The position numbers and the translations under genes are program-made. The notes beneath the pieces were generated by a model, which ran no database searches, was not told the DNA's origin, and saw nothing but the letters and a program-made list of their open reading frames with translations. A DNA stretch of 64,000 nt from Archilochus colubris (lineage: Eukaryota; Chordata; Aves; Apodiformes; Trochilidae), in contig CM041083.1 in assembly GCA_023079485.1 (NCBI GenBank), positions 171,981,480 through 172,045,479 of the forward strand, given 5' to 3'. Positions 13,759 to 46,800 of the stretch are shown here, piece after piece. The stretch's first letter is position 1. Each line of letters opens with the position of its first letter.

Positions 13759-16700
13759 CACAAAATATGCCCCTGCTTGTTCAGTGTCTGCCTAGCAGCT
13801 GCATGAACCTGAGGAGTTTGGTTTATTTTCATTATCACTCCCTAAGATAGTCCATTGGCTCAGCATGTGAATGTCTCTATGCACCAGACAAATATTTTAC
13901 ACCCAAAAAAAGCCAGATGCTGAGAAAAAATGTTACTTTGAAATGTCACCAGAAGCTCCGTCTTGAACTAATCAGGGTGTCAAATATCTGAACAAGACCA
14001 AAGGATGCACAGAAGGCCACATTGCTTCTGGTCTCAATAAGTTGGAGCACATATATGTACTAGGATAAAAAATTCACCTGGGCAGTACTGTGTTTTGTAA
14101 CCTGGTATCATCTCAGCTCTAGCCCTGGGGCCAGAGACTCCTTTCATGGCTTACTACACTCCTTCCAGATGAAGTAGCTCCTGAAGGTGCCCATGAGCAT
14201 GGCACACAGCCACAATTCTGCTCAGTCACTTCACCCTGGAGTGCAGGACATGGGGGAGCTTGGTGTACAGGAGGTGTGGGACCTCAGCATGCAGGACCTG
14301 CAGGACAGCAGGACAGACACCTTCCCAGAAGGCTGGACACCTTCCCAGCTGCAAACAGATAAAGGTCAATGGTGCAGAGCTCCTACCAAGTGCAGACTGC
14401 CAAATTTCTTCTCCATAGCCTTGTTTCCATGCAACAATTAAAAACTTTCCAGGCTGCATCCAGATGAAAAGCAAGGCAGTTCCACTTATTCCAAGGAATT
14501 CCTGGTATACACTCAGTGTTAGCTCATGCTTGGAGCAAGACGTATCACTCGATGGTGCCAGAAAGCCCCAGATTTGGCTGACTCCCTACTAAAGAGCTCT
14601 GCATCCCCTGCCCCTCTTGAAATGGGTACAGTTCCTCAGAATGATCAAAGATGGACTGGTCCAAACCAAAAGAGGACATGGAAAGGTAATGAAGGCAGAG
14701 GAAAATAAACTCTGAAAAGAAGTATTAGCCTCAAAAACAAGTTCTGTGTATTAATCTAATGGGTGAGGTAATTATGAGGTACTCCTCAACATTAAATACA
14801 AAGTCACACTGCCCCTGCAGGTTTGGGCTGATTTAACTCCCTCAGTGGAATGTCAACTGGTGAGAATCCCTAAATGCTGAAACCAACAGATCTGATATGA
14901 GAAGCTGTCCTAACACTGACAGTACTGATGAAGCTGTGCAATTACAAGGATAGAATAATAAAACCAGAATATTCCCAACAGAAACTGTAGGAAACAGAAC
15001 ACAGACAAGGCCTTGCACAGTGTTTTTGAACTTCAGTGCAAAGAGACACCAAACAGGGTCATTTTAGTTTTGAAAACACAAGTTTTGAAGATGGCATGGG
15101 GGAAACAAACCAAAACCTTAGTGAATTTCCGTTAAGGGAACTGAATTACCAGAAATGGTTGAGAATCTACTCCACAGTGCCTTGGGCTCCCTTCCTGCAC
15201 GTTGAGTTCCTGCTTTCCTGGAGCCAAGGAACCAGTTAGGAACTCTGAAACAAAAAGAAAGTATTCCAGAAATTATCTGCCCTGCAAACACAAAAGGCCA
15301 CAATTCTGTATTAGAAATAAGCCAGCCCACTCACCATGTATCTATTTCCTCTGTCTCTGTAGAGCACTGTAGAGCTTCTGGTATTTTAACACATAAAATT
15401 TGGAGTCAGGTTAAAAAAGAACATGTCAAGAAATCATTTATCAGCAAGTTATCTTTCATATTTTCATTTTTGTGAGCAAAACCACTTAATGGCCTCATAC
15501 CATCCATGACACCCGAGTGATTTTACTCGTCTGCTCCCTGCTCTTCATGGAAACAAACACCTACCTGACTGCCTCCTCATTCCTTGCTAATGGGAGTATG
15601 TTGCCACTGGTTGTAAATGAGAGGAGAAAACAAAACAAAACAAAACAAAACTGCAAACCAGGCAGTTGAACATCTGTGTGTAAGCCCTTCATTATGTTTC
15701 TCGCACTTTAACACACACTTGAGGAAAAATCTTTCATTACATTTTAAGGATTGCTTAATTATCACATACCATTTTACAAGACTAATTATTTCAATTGACT
15801 AAACAAATCCCATGTAGTTTACTGTGCAGCATGTTTCAGCTATTCGCCTCAAATGAAAGTAAATATACCTAAAGTGCTAAAGCTCACCTGCAGCCTAACA
15901 ACTCCAGGGTGCAGCCCCTGCCAGTTTTGAGTTTTGCCTCAGTTGTATCCACCTCTGAACCCCAAATCACTGCTGACTGGGAGATTATACCTGCAAGGCA
16001 TCTTTATTGTTTATCCAGATTTAATACCTTTTTACAGGGATCCCCTATGAGCTGAAAATTTTACCTGACACATCCAGTCACCATCCTTGCCATGTAGAAA
16101 GGCAATAACTACATTTGAGTAGTATTTACAGTTCATATTAAAAGTTTTGCAGCAAGTGCACACCAAGATTGCAGATGCCTATATGCAAACTGGTTGGAAC
16201 AGCAAGACTTCAAATTAAATCTAGTAATAAACTCATCTAAATACAAGCTCCTTTCACTGCCATTAAAATCCTTGCCTCTTTGAAGCTCTTATCTGTAAAA
16301 AGTTGTTTACATCCTTTTCATATATTGTTTACTTTGTAAGAAATTTTGCTTTTAGCTGTATAATTTTAGCAAATTTGCAATCCTTCACATCTTTGATTAT
16401 TAATACTGCAATACAGTATGGGTAAGGAGGCTTTCTAGGAGAATTAAAGTAGATGCAGATAGTTCCTATATTAGCTTTGGGCATTTAAATCATCAACTAC
16501 ACAACAAATGCAGTGACATTCCCTGGCTGCAACATACTTTGATTTAGGCAAAACAGTCTGAAGAACAATTAAAACACACACTTAATTAAAAAATCCCAGA
16601 GCAGTCTAGTACCATGTCAATTAAAGCAATCTCCTACTTGACTCCAAGATACTTAACACAAGTCAGTCAGTCAATAACTCTGTTTCTTCATCAAGTGAAA

Positions 16701-16806
16701 GAACAAGAAATTGTTCTTTGACCCCCACCTTTGGAAAGGGATTGTGTCTGCTACCTATATGTACTATTGATGTACACTGTCCTGGTCACAATCCTTCATG
16801 TCCTTC
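13759..16806. other. Intergenic, one simple repeat
   Basis: No gene is recognised. It contains (AAAAC)5 at 15627-15651 and a long AT-rich stretch at about 16,000-16,700. Confidence 0.5.
15627..15651 (+). repeat. (AAAAC)5 microsatellite
   Basis: Five uninterrupted pentamers. Confidence 0.9.
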
Positions 16807-17264
16807 AGGTCCTGGAGCAGGTCCAAAGGAGGGCAACCAGGCTGGTGAAGGGACTTGAGCACAGATCCTATGAGAAGAGGCTGAGAGAGCTGGGGCTGTT
16901 CAGTCTGGAGGAGGCTCAGGGGAGACCTCATCACTCTCTACAACTCCCTGAAAGGAGGGGGTAGCCAGGGGGGGGTTGGTCTCTTTTCCCAGGCAACTCT
17001 CAGCAAGACAAGAGGGCACGGTCTCAAGTTGTGCCAGGGGAGGTTTATGTTGGATATTAGAAAGAATTTCTTTACAGAGAGGGTGATCAGGCATTGGACT
17101 GGGCTGCCCAGGGAGGTGGTGGATTCTCCATCCCTGGAGATATTTAAAAAGAGACTGGATGTGGCACTCAGTGCCATGGTCTGGTAACTGCAGCAGTAGT
17201 GGATCAAGGGTTGGGCTTGATGATCTCTGGGGTCCCTTCCAACCCAGCCAATTCTATGATTCTG
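16807..17264 (+). mobile_element. Young-looking CR1 LINE 3' end
   Basis: It begins inside ORF2 at aggtcctggagcaggtcc and ends aattctatgattctg. The stretch at about 16,945-17,135 is nearly identical to 41,827-42,017 in this window. Confidence 0.9.
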
Positions 17265-18714
17265 CGTTACTGTGCACACTCCTCCCATGCCTCCCACCAC
17301 CCATGACACCACAATCATGCTGTTCCTGAAGGGAATTTTTTTTTCCCCCAGTGAGGAAGTATTTGGATTACAAAGCCATAAGCATTGCTGAAGGAACTTA
17401 GATCAACTGTCTTCCAGTCTACAGGTTGTTATTTTAGTGTTAAGAGTGATTTGGTACATTTTGAACACTCTAGTCAGCAAATTGTATACAGCCACCTTCC
17501 TATCCCACACCTCTACTTCATTGCTTGTTAAAGGAATTCTATGGGCTTCAGATTTACCCTAAAGGCAAACAGGGCTCTGTGGAAAGTCTACTACTTGTGA
17601 TGAGGATATCAGTATTTTACATTCCTTTCAAAGATGAAAATTACTTTGCTTTGGCTCCCTCTCCCCTGCTCACCTGCATTTAACCATTCAAATAGGGTAC
17701 AAGAAAATCCTGGGCTAATAGAAGGATCCAGTTTTGCATTCTAATTCAGTGTTTGTACTAAACAACCGATTCTATTTCAAATTTCTGGCAACACCAACTC
17801 ACTTCTGTCTTATTGTTCCTCCCTCTGATTTAGAAAGGGAAAATTTTTTAGAAACTACCCTCCTTACGAAACTAAACATTATCATTTGAGACAGATTTTC
17901 AAGTAAAAAAATAAAGCTAGCAGCAAACTGACATGCTAGAACTTAACTGTAATTTCTAGATTATTCAATGCTTAACAAATCTATTTTAATCAGTTATCTC
18001 TGCAAATCCATTCAAGGCCATTGAATAAAAGCAATTCTAAGCATATCCACAAGCCCAGTTTAGTGTGCTGGATCAACAGCACAGAGCAGCCAGCTGTGAG
18101 AGATCAACTAGGACTGAAAATAATCCAGTTAAAATCTAAAGTGGTTGAATTTTTGCTGGTCTTCTACAGTACTGTAAAAGCAAACTACTGAAATACACAA
18201 TACTAAAGTTGCTTCATCTATCACCCCATATGTATGATCAACTATAAGTTTCCCCACATTTCATATAATCCTTTTAAGCCCTTAATTCATGATTATATTA
18301 TTTCTCATTTTAACATCATTTGGAAACAAAGTGGCAAATGGATCATCATCTAAATTTCAAGTTCTATGTAATATCAAAATCAACAGCATTGTGACAAAAA
18401 TTAATGGTTAATACTGCATTTGTTAATAAAAAACATTTCCCCAGAAAGCAATATTTTCCTACATATTTGTTTGTGCAGAGATCAGTTATGGCCACTTTGG
18501 TAAGATGTTATATGCATGGTATCTCCAAAGTTTTTAACACAGGGTGAGTTCACATGTTTTTAACCACACAGTGACTAAGGAGGGGAAAAAATTACCCTAT
18601 ATGCTATAGTAAAGTTACTTCTAAAATGCTTTTAGCTTGACATCTTAAATTATGGTTTAATCCATGAGAATATGCAATTTATCAAGATGGTGACATATAC
18701 AGAAAAAGACAGCA
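17265..18714. other. Intergenic, AT-rich, nothing recognised
   Basis: This is unique AT-rich sequence just downstream of the inferred SUCLA2 transcript end. It could include a longer 3' UTR isoform. Confidence 0.45.
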
Positions 18715-19480
18715 CAAGCTTTGGGAGACATTTTATTAATGTACAATTTTATTAGTGATGTACAATAGACATTTTAATTCTCTATGTATTTTGTCCCCTT
18801 GAAGTCTGGTAAATTCTTGTTCATATATAAAACTACACAATGTTTTAGGTTTGGGGGTTTTTTGGTTTGTTTTTTTTTTGCAAGGACTGGAAATGTTGAA
18901 AATCTAAGTGCTACAGTATATTTTGTAGTGATTAAACACCTTGTCCAGAAGAGTTACCAGCCACTTCATTGAAGCACTTCTAAGAAGGTTTCTGATCAAG
19001 TTCAAATGCACCTGTTCATAAATAATGATTGGTTTGCTCGTGTCCACTATACTGCTAAGTACAACTGTCTCCAATATAAAATACCGTTTCAATACATTTC
19101 TCCACGTGGACAACTAGATCATCTAGTCATAGTTAACCCAGGCTAATACAAATTTACAAGTAAAATAACTTCAGCATTTATTCAGAATAATTACTTTTCA
19201 ATCAGAAGCTTTACTTTGGACAACGCAGAAGTATATTGCAAGTGACATTCTGCAGCAGAAGCTGGAGGCTTGAGAACAACAACTAAAAAGGACTAAATAT
19301 CAGCAATACATGCTTTTACAAGAACTCTGACCATTCTGAATGTTAACATTAAAGACCAGGTACTTCAGTTTGTGCGCCTGTCAAAGAATCAAAACCTCCA
19401 CACAAAAAAAAAATTAATGATATCCCACAGAACACAGTATTTCAGAGAACATGTTAGACACCGGCACGACAGTTCTCAGG
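18715..19480 (-). other. SUCLA2: SUCLA2 3' untranslated region (end approximate)
   Basis: This AT-rich stretch follows the SUCLA2 stop codon. Two AATAAA hexamers on the minus strand (18748-18753 and 18732-18737) make cleavage near 18,715-18,730 likely, giving a 3' UTR of about 0.75 kb. The exact end is inferred. Confidence 0.6.
18732..18753 (-). terminator. SUCLA2: Tandem poly(A) signals of SUCLA2
   Basis: Two AATAAA hexamers lie 10 bp apart on the minus strand, about 730 bp after the stop codon, followed by a short T/G-containing stretch. They are the best candidates for the transcript end. Confidence 0.6.
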
Positions 19481-40995
<21,515 letters not shown>

Positions 40996-41032
40996 GGCTG
41001 AGCCCCTTCGCCCTCAGCTGCCCCCTCACAGC

Positions 41033-41042
41033 GCGCACGCGC
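41033..41042. promoter_or_regulatory. NRF-1 core motif, SUCLA2 promoter
   Basis: The sequence GCGCACGCGC lies 38 bp upstream of the SUCLA2 ATG and matches the NRF-1 consensus core GCGCAYGCGC. NRF-1 is an established activator of nuclear genes for mitochondrial proteins. Binding here is inferred. Confidence 0.6.
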
Positions 41043-41095
41043 TACCACCGAGACAGGGCGAGGGGGGAGGGGGGAGCAGAGGGAACGGGGCGGAG

Positions 41096-41103
41096 CCGGA
41101 AGC
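41096..41103 (+). promoter_or_regulatory. ETS/GABP (NRF-2) motif, SUCLA2 promoter
   Basis: CCGGAAGC matches the ETS-family/GABPA core, about 100 bp upstream of the ATG and just downstream of a GC box. Co-occurrence with NRF-1 is characteristic of mitochondrial gene promoters. Confidence 0.5.
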
Positions 41104-41192
41104 GATCGGGCAACTCTGCTCCCTCAATGACAACGGCCCGCGGGGGCGACTCTATGGTGTCCGAGGGCCCTGCCCGTCCCCCTATCTGCCGT

Positions 41193-41209
41193 GCTGCCCC
41201 CTGCTGGGG
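41193..41209 (-). promoter_or_regulatory. CTCF-like motif upstream of SUCLA2
   Basis: On the minus strand the sequence reads CCCCAGCAGGGGGCAGC, a strong match to the CTCF core (CCASYAGRKGGCRS). It lies about 200 bp upstream of the SUCLA2 ATG at the outer edge of the island. Confidence 0.5.
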
Positions 41210-41483
41210 AGGACTGAGGCGGGGGGGGACGCGGAGGTCGCCGCCTCCCCGGACTCTCGAGTTTTCAGCGACTTTGGTTTAATAAAATGTTGTTTTTCCG
41301 ACCCACACAACCATCCCTCACACGTCTCGGGAGGAGAGAGCCGCAGCTTTGCTCTGCCATCCCTGCCCTGGTTCTGCTCCAAAGTGGAAATTTTCCTGGT
41401 ATTTTAAGTCTGAGGAATTTTTTGTTTTCGTATTTCAGGAATGCCTTGGTGCAATAACTCAGGCATGCTGAGTATCGAACTGA

Positions 41484-42136
41484 ACGGGATTGGCAGGAAG
41501 CTGAACATGAGCCAGCAGTGTGCCCAGGTGGCCAAGAAGGCCAATGGCATCCTGGCCTGTATCAGGAACAGCGTGGCCAGCAGGTCCAGGGAAGGGATTC
41601 TGCCCCTGTACTCAGCGCTGGTGAGGCCACACCTGGGTCCTGTGTCCAGTTCTGGGCCCCTCAGTTCAGGAAGGAGATTGAGCTGCTGGAGCAGGTCCAG
41701 AGAAGAGCAAGGAGGCTGTGAAGGGATCCAGCACAAGTCCTGTGAGGAAGGGCTGAGGGAGCTGGGGGTGTTCAGCCTGGAGAAGAGGAGGCTCAGGGGA
41801 GACCTCATCATTCTCTACAACTCCCTGAAAGGAGGGGGTAGCCAGGGGGGGGTTGGTCTCTTTTCCCAGGCAACTCTCAGCAAGACAAGAGGGCACGGTC
41901 TCAAGTTGTGCCAGGGGAGGTTTAGGTTGGATATTAGAAAGAATTTCTTTACAGAGAGGGTGATCAGGCATTGGACTGGGCTGCCCAGGGAGGTGGTGGA
42001 TTCTCCGTCCCTGGAGGTTTTTAAGAAGAGACTGAATATGTCACTCAGTGCCATGGTCTGGGAACCACAGTGGTCGTGGATCAAGGTTTGGGCTTGATTA
42101 TCTCAGAGGTTCTTTCCAACCTGGATGGTTCTGTGA
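41484..42136 (+). mobile_element. CR1 LINE 3' end upstream of SUCLA2
   Basis: It starts at acaggaagctgaacatgag-type ORF2 sequence and ends cctggatggttctgtgaac. A partly open CR1 ORF2 C-terminal frame runs through it. It is oriented away from SUCLA2, about 450 bp beyond its start codon. Confidence 0.88.
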
Positions 42137-42419
42137 ACTGAAGAGCCACTATTTTTAGGTATTCAGTTTGCTGCCTACCTCCAGTCCCCCTCACCAGGCT
42201 CCCCCACCATGGAGGCCGCGGTTCAGCCCCTGGCAGCTGTGCCTCCACCTTCGTACCTCAGTGCCTGTGCATTCACTGAGGTCACCTTGAACCACATCAC
42301 TGAAAAAAACCTCAGTGAGGGAACAGAGGTCTCTGCAGAAACCAGTGAGCAGACCTTGTGAGCCACAAGGAGGCAAAGTCTTCACCTTTCAAAGACAGGG
42401 GCCAGTTCTGAGGCTCTCA
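42137..42419. other. Spacer between two CR1 copies
   Basis: No recognised element. Confidence 0.4.
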
Positions 42420-42892
42420 ACATAAGGACATGGAGCTGTTGGACTGAAGCCAGAGGGCCAGGGAGAGGATGAGGGCTGGAGCACCTCTCCTTTGAAGACA
42501 AGCTGAGAAAGTTGTTCAGCCTGGAGAAGAGCAGGCTCAAGGGAGACCTTATAGCAGCTTTGCAGTTACTGAAGGTGACTACCCTACAGGAAGGCTGGGG
42601 AGGGATACTTCACAAGGATATGTAGTGATAGGACAAGGGGGGAATGGTTTCAAGATGAAATATAGTAGATTTTGATTACATATAAGGAAGAAATTCTTTA
42701 GAGTGAGGGTGGTGAGATGCTGGCACAGGTTGTCCAGAGAAGTTGTGGCTGCCCCCTCCCTGGAAGTGTTCAAGGCCAGGTTGGATGGGGCTTTAAACAA
42801 GATGGGGGGGGGGTTCCCAGCCCACACATGAAGGTTGGAACTAGATCATCTTTAAGGTTCCTTCCAACCCAAACCATTCTTTGATTCTATGG
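42420..42892 (+). mobile_element. CR1 LINE 3' end, second subfamily
   Basis: It begins acataaggacatggagctgt and ends accattctttgattctatgg. It carries gtggctgccccctccctgg as in the copy at 1-240, so it belongs to a different subfamily from the adjacent 41.5-kb copy. Confidence 0.88.
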
Positions 42893-43663
42893 AAACCGTA
42901 ATTAGGAAAAGAGTATTAGGATGGGAAAATTAAACAAAATGTCCTCTACCAATAATAAGAAGATATGCAGTTACTTCCATACATCCCAGATGTCAAAGCT
43001 AGATCTGATCTGAAGAAAAGCCATGCTGGAGCTATGATTCTTGAGTTTTATAACTGGAATTACCCAATAACTGGAAAAGGTGCATTTTTTTTGCTCTGAA
43101 ATTGAAAGTACACTATCATTGCTTCTCCTTGGGCAAGTATTGCAGAAGACAGAGGAGCCATGGTTCAACAATTTTACTTCTGGTTCTCTTCTGTCCTAGT
43201 GTTATTGTCACCTGTTAACAATGCAGCAAGCTCAACAGAATGTGTAGACCTGCACCTGTGGTACTCAGACATGCAAGGTAGGAGTACATGTCACTGAACC
43301 TGTAACATTTTGATAGACCATCCAAATTTTCCACCACAGCTGATAAAAGACTTCCTGTGCCACAAGGGGAAAGAAAAAGGAGAAGAAAAAAAGCACATTT
43401 AAACTTCTTGCTCTTTCTTTACCAGATTACCTCTTCACTGTACACACAGTGGTGCTTTACTTGTCACTAGACCCACCTGTGGGTCCATCACAGGACAGTA
43501 CTTGTATGTCATTTCCACATACAAATCCGTGGCAAAATTTAAATTCTTAGGCTTAAAAGCCCAAAGCTACTGTTCAGAGACCAGTACAAGCTGCAGGTCA
43601 GAAAACCAGGCTTACATCCTCATTCAGTTGATTGCTACTTCAAGATAGTTGGACCAGTCTGTA

Positions 43664-43819
43664 GTGAAATGAGGCAACCAGGTGCCACTAATTGCCTTTA
43701 TTGGCCCCCTGGTCCTGCTCATGCGCAGTGGGGGCCCACCCTAATTAGGCACAGGTGGGCTTGACACAAGCTCATGCTCACTCCCTGGCAATTAGTGGCA
43801 CCTGGTTGCCTCGTTACAC
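43664..43819. mobile_element. MITE-like element with 33-bp TIRs and TA target duplication
   Basis: The left terminus (43664-43696) and right terminus (43787-43819) are inverted repeats matching at 31 of 33 positions. The left reads GTGAAATGAGGCAACCAGG and onward; the complement of the right reads GTGTAACGAGGCAACCAGG and onward. TA dinucleotides flank both ends (43662-43663 and 43820-43821), as in Tc1/mariner-type insertions. The 90-bp interior has no open frame of note, so the element is non-autonomous. I do not recognise the family. Confidence 0.7.
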
Positions 43820-46800
43820 TACACCAACCTCTCTGGGTTTAGGTATCATTGTTGCCCTTGCCAAGAGCTGTAAGATAGTCAAAGTACAAATACTATTGGA
43901 TCATCTTCACACTATGGGTGACTTCTTCCAGTTTTAAGATGAAGAAGATTTTTCTTGTACAAGTCAAAACAAGAAATGTTATATGGTCTTGAAAAATTGA
44001 AGGACTTACAGAAATACTGTGGCAGCTGCTGCTGCCATCAATAGTCTGATAAGCACCTATATGGAGAGATTTAATTATTTTGATGTTGCATTGTCTGATT
44101 TCCTTCTCAGCTGTAAGAACTGTTCTAACAGATTTTATTGTAAAAACATGTGAATTTATCTGACACCAGAGCCACCATCCAACTCAGACTATCAGAACAA
44201 GCTGGTTGAAAGTTAACAAAACTCAGGCCTTAAAAACACCAGTTCTTGGAAATTACACATTCCATTTTATATGCTTTCTTAGATAAAGACGAGAAGATAA
44301 TGATCTTGGCTACCATGAAGCAAATTCCTGCTGAGCCTGGGTGAAGTAACTCAGGTTTGTGTAGGCTCAGCCTATTCAATACCAGACATATATGGAAAGG
44401 AAATTGCACTGTAGAATTCTTACAGATATTTAGGTATTCTGCTAAATCTCCAGAAATTTATATAAATTCCTTCCTTCTTGAAATTTGAAGTTGTGAGATT
44501 TTCTGTTTATGTCACAATAAACTTTTTAACACAGGATCAAGGCCTCCTCTGAATCTGTATTTAAAGTTATGGAGGAAAAAGGTACATTGCAAATGAAGTA
44601 GAAGGAGCAAAGATGTTTTAACAGACTGGCAGCTGTTTGAAGCCAAATAAAGCATCCCAGAAGGCTTGGGCATTATGAAATAGATATGAATTTGTTTTAT
44701 TATGGATTTACCACAGACAATGATAAAATCTGACTTACTTCCCAAACCGTGTAAGCTCCACTGAATGCTATGTAAGTTGAAAAACATTAGGACAGAGGGT
44801 CCTGCCAACAGAAACATATGAGTGAGAAAGCCAAAGCCTCTGCCAAGGCCACAGATTTAGAGGGTAGAAATGTCCCAAGATAAAAAACACATATATATAT
44901 GTATATATTTAGCAGGGGCTTAGAAAGCAACCCAGTACCCATCTAGAAAATTTCACTGAGCTTTCCAGAACAGTTTTAGTGGAAGAAAGGGGCAAGGAAT
45001 CCCCTTCTTCAGTATGGCGAGTAAACTGCTTTAGCTGACAGGCCAGCCAGGATCAGAGCAAAAGTGAGTGACTTGAAGCAAAGTGAGAATAATCCTTCAA
45101 TGGTGTCTACATTGTTTTACATAGCATATCCTGCAGGCAGTGAATTCTCTGCATTGCTTGTCTGCAGGATTCATGTCATGGTTGAGTCTGGACAAACTGC
45201 AGGTTGCTAAGTGGAACTTCAGGGGCATCTAATCACATGAAATTATCCACTGCACCCATCTGCAGTAATAATCAGGCTATAATCAGCTCTTCTTCCAATG
45301 ACCAGCATACAAAAAAGGCAATCCAGAGTATTCCCTGAAGGTGCTCCAGTGTTAGTCCTGCAAGGGTTCTGACATCTTCACTTGTCCTTGCAACAGGGTT
45401 TTATATGCGGTTTCAGGCCTGGATGGGTGCCCTATTTCCTTCAGGGTACAGTATGGGCAGTAAGCACCAGCATTTTTCCCAGTACAAGAACTGGAGAACA
45501 TCACGGAAGGCTGGTAGGTGAAAGCTTCAGTGTAAGCACAAGAATTTTGCTTGGAAAAGTGATTCTTTATGTAGTTTGTAGTTAAGCTGTGGAGCACCTT
45601 GCCACAGATGCTGCAAATGGTGGAAGTTTACATAGGCTTAAGAGGAGTCTTGGTAAGTTTAAAGAGAAATGAGAAGAGAGTTAGGAAATACACAGAAGGC
45701 ACCTTTGCCTTGAGAAGTCACTAAGCCACAGATAGCTGTTCAAGAGCTGTCAAAAGGCCTGTCATGATTTCTTGCCTATTACACTCCAGGCACCCACTCT
45801 GGACCACCAGGTAGTGTCCTTATGGATTTTTGTCCTCAGCTAATGGACACCTTTACATTTTTCTGTCTTAAGCTGTCCTGGGATTGAATATGACCAGAAG
45901 TTTCTTAGAAGATGAAGCACAATCTCTCTTTGCCAGCATATGGGTTGCCCAAGGTCACTTAAATTGTTAATGGCAGAGCTACAAATAAAACAGAATTGTC
46001 TCACCACCTACATTCATTCTGATGACTCAATCTCATCTTTAGAGAGCAGAGCAAAGAAATAATTAACATGCAATGAAGGCACTAAGACTCTCTTGTGGCA
46101 GTACAGTTCTCATTTGTCCTTTTGCTCTTGCATATGCACACCATGAATCTCTATGAATTATCATAAACTCAGTGACCACTTCTAGGCTGACAGTACCTAT
46201 TGATGACAAAAGGTACTCTTAATGGAACCAGCTATGAATAAAAATTCCATCACTGATATATAAAAAATGCTGCTTTAAAAAAGTACAGGAGTTCATGATA
46301 GTCAGTGAAGGTTATAGGAATCAAACTTTTTTTTTTTTCATCTAGGCTCTTTCTGAAGTATGATACCAAAAGCAAGGATTTTCTGTTCTGTGATAAGGAA
46401 CTACTTAATGTAGAAACTCTTTTAGGTCTCATAAATTCTGATATTAAAAAGTAATGAAAAATCATTGTTTGGAGTTTAATGTGAAGCCAGGATTATGGAA
46501 AATTATGTAGATCACAAATTTATCATAAAAACCAATGTCAAGGCACAGGTAAAGTAGACCAAATTCTTCAAAATTTCCCTTCTGTTATATGGAAACTCTT
46601 AAGCTGAACACTCTTCAGTGAAAATTCCAGTATTTCAGCTGGAGGTGAGCAGTCTTTCATTCTTTTCTTTACTCCATAGCTCCACTGTTGGTCACTCCAT
46701 CAAATCAGTAATTACCCTGACAGGTGGGCCAGTGGCACACAGGTTATAAAGTGAGCCCTTGCCTGATTTTTATGGCACAGATTTCCTGACAAGAAGTTTC

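Noticed and set aside
41441..42097. 218-codon frame as a stand-alone gene upstream of SUCLA2
   Set aside because: It is the 3' part of a CR1 ORF2, and the same protein segments recur at 53.9 kb and 16.8 kb.
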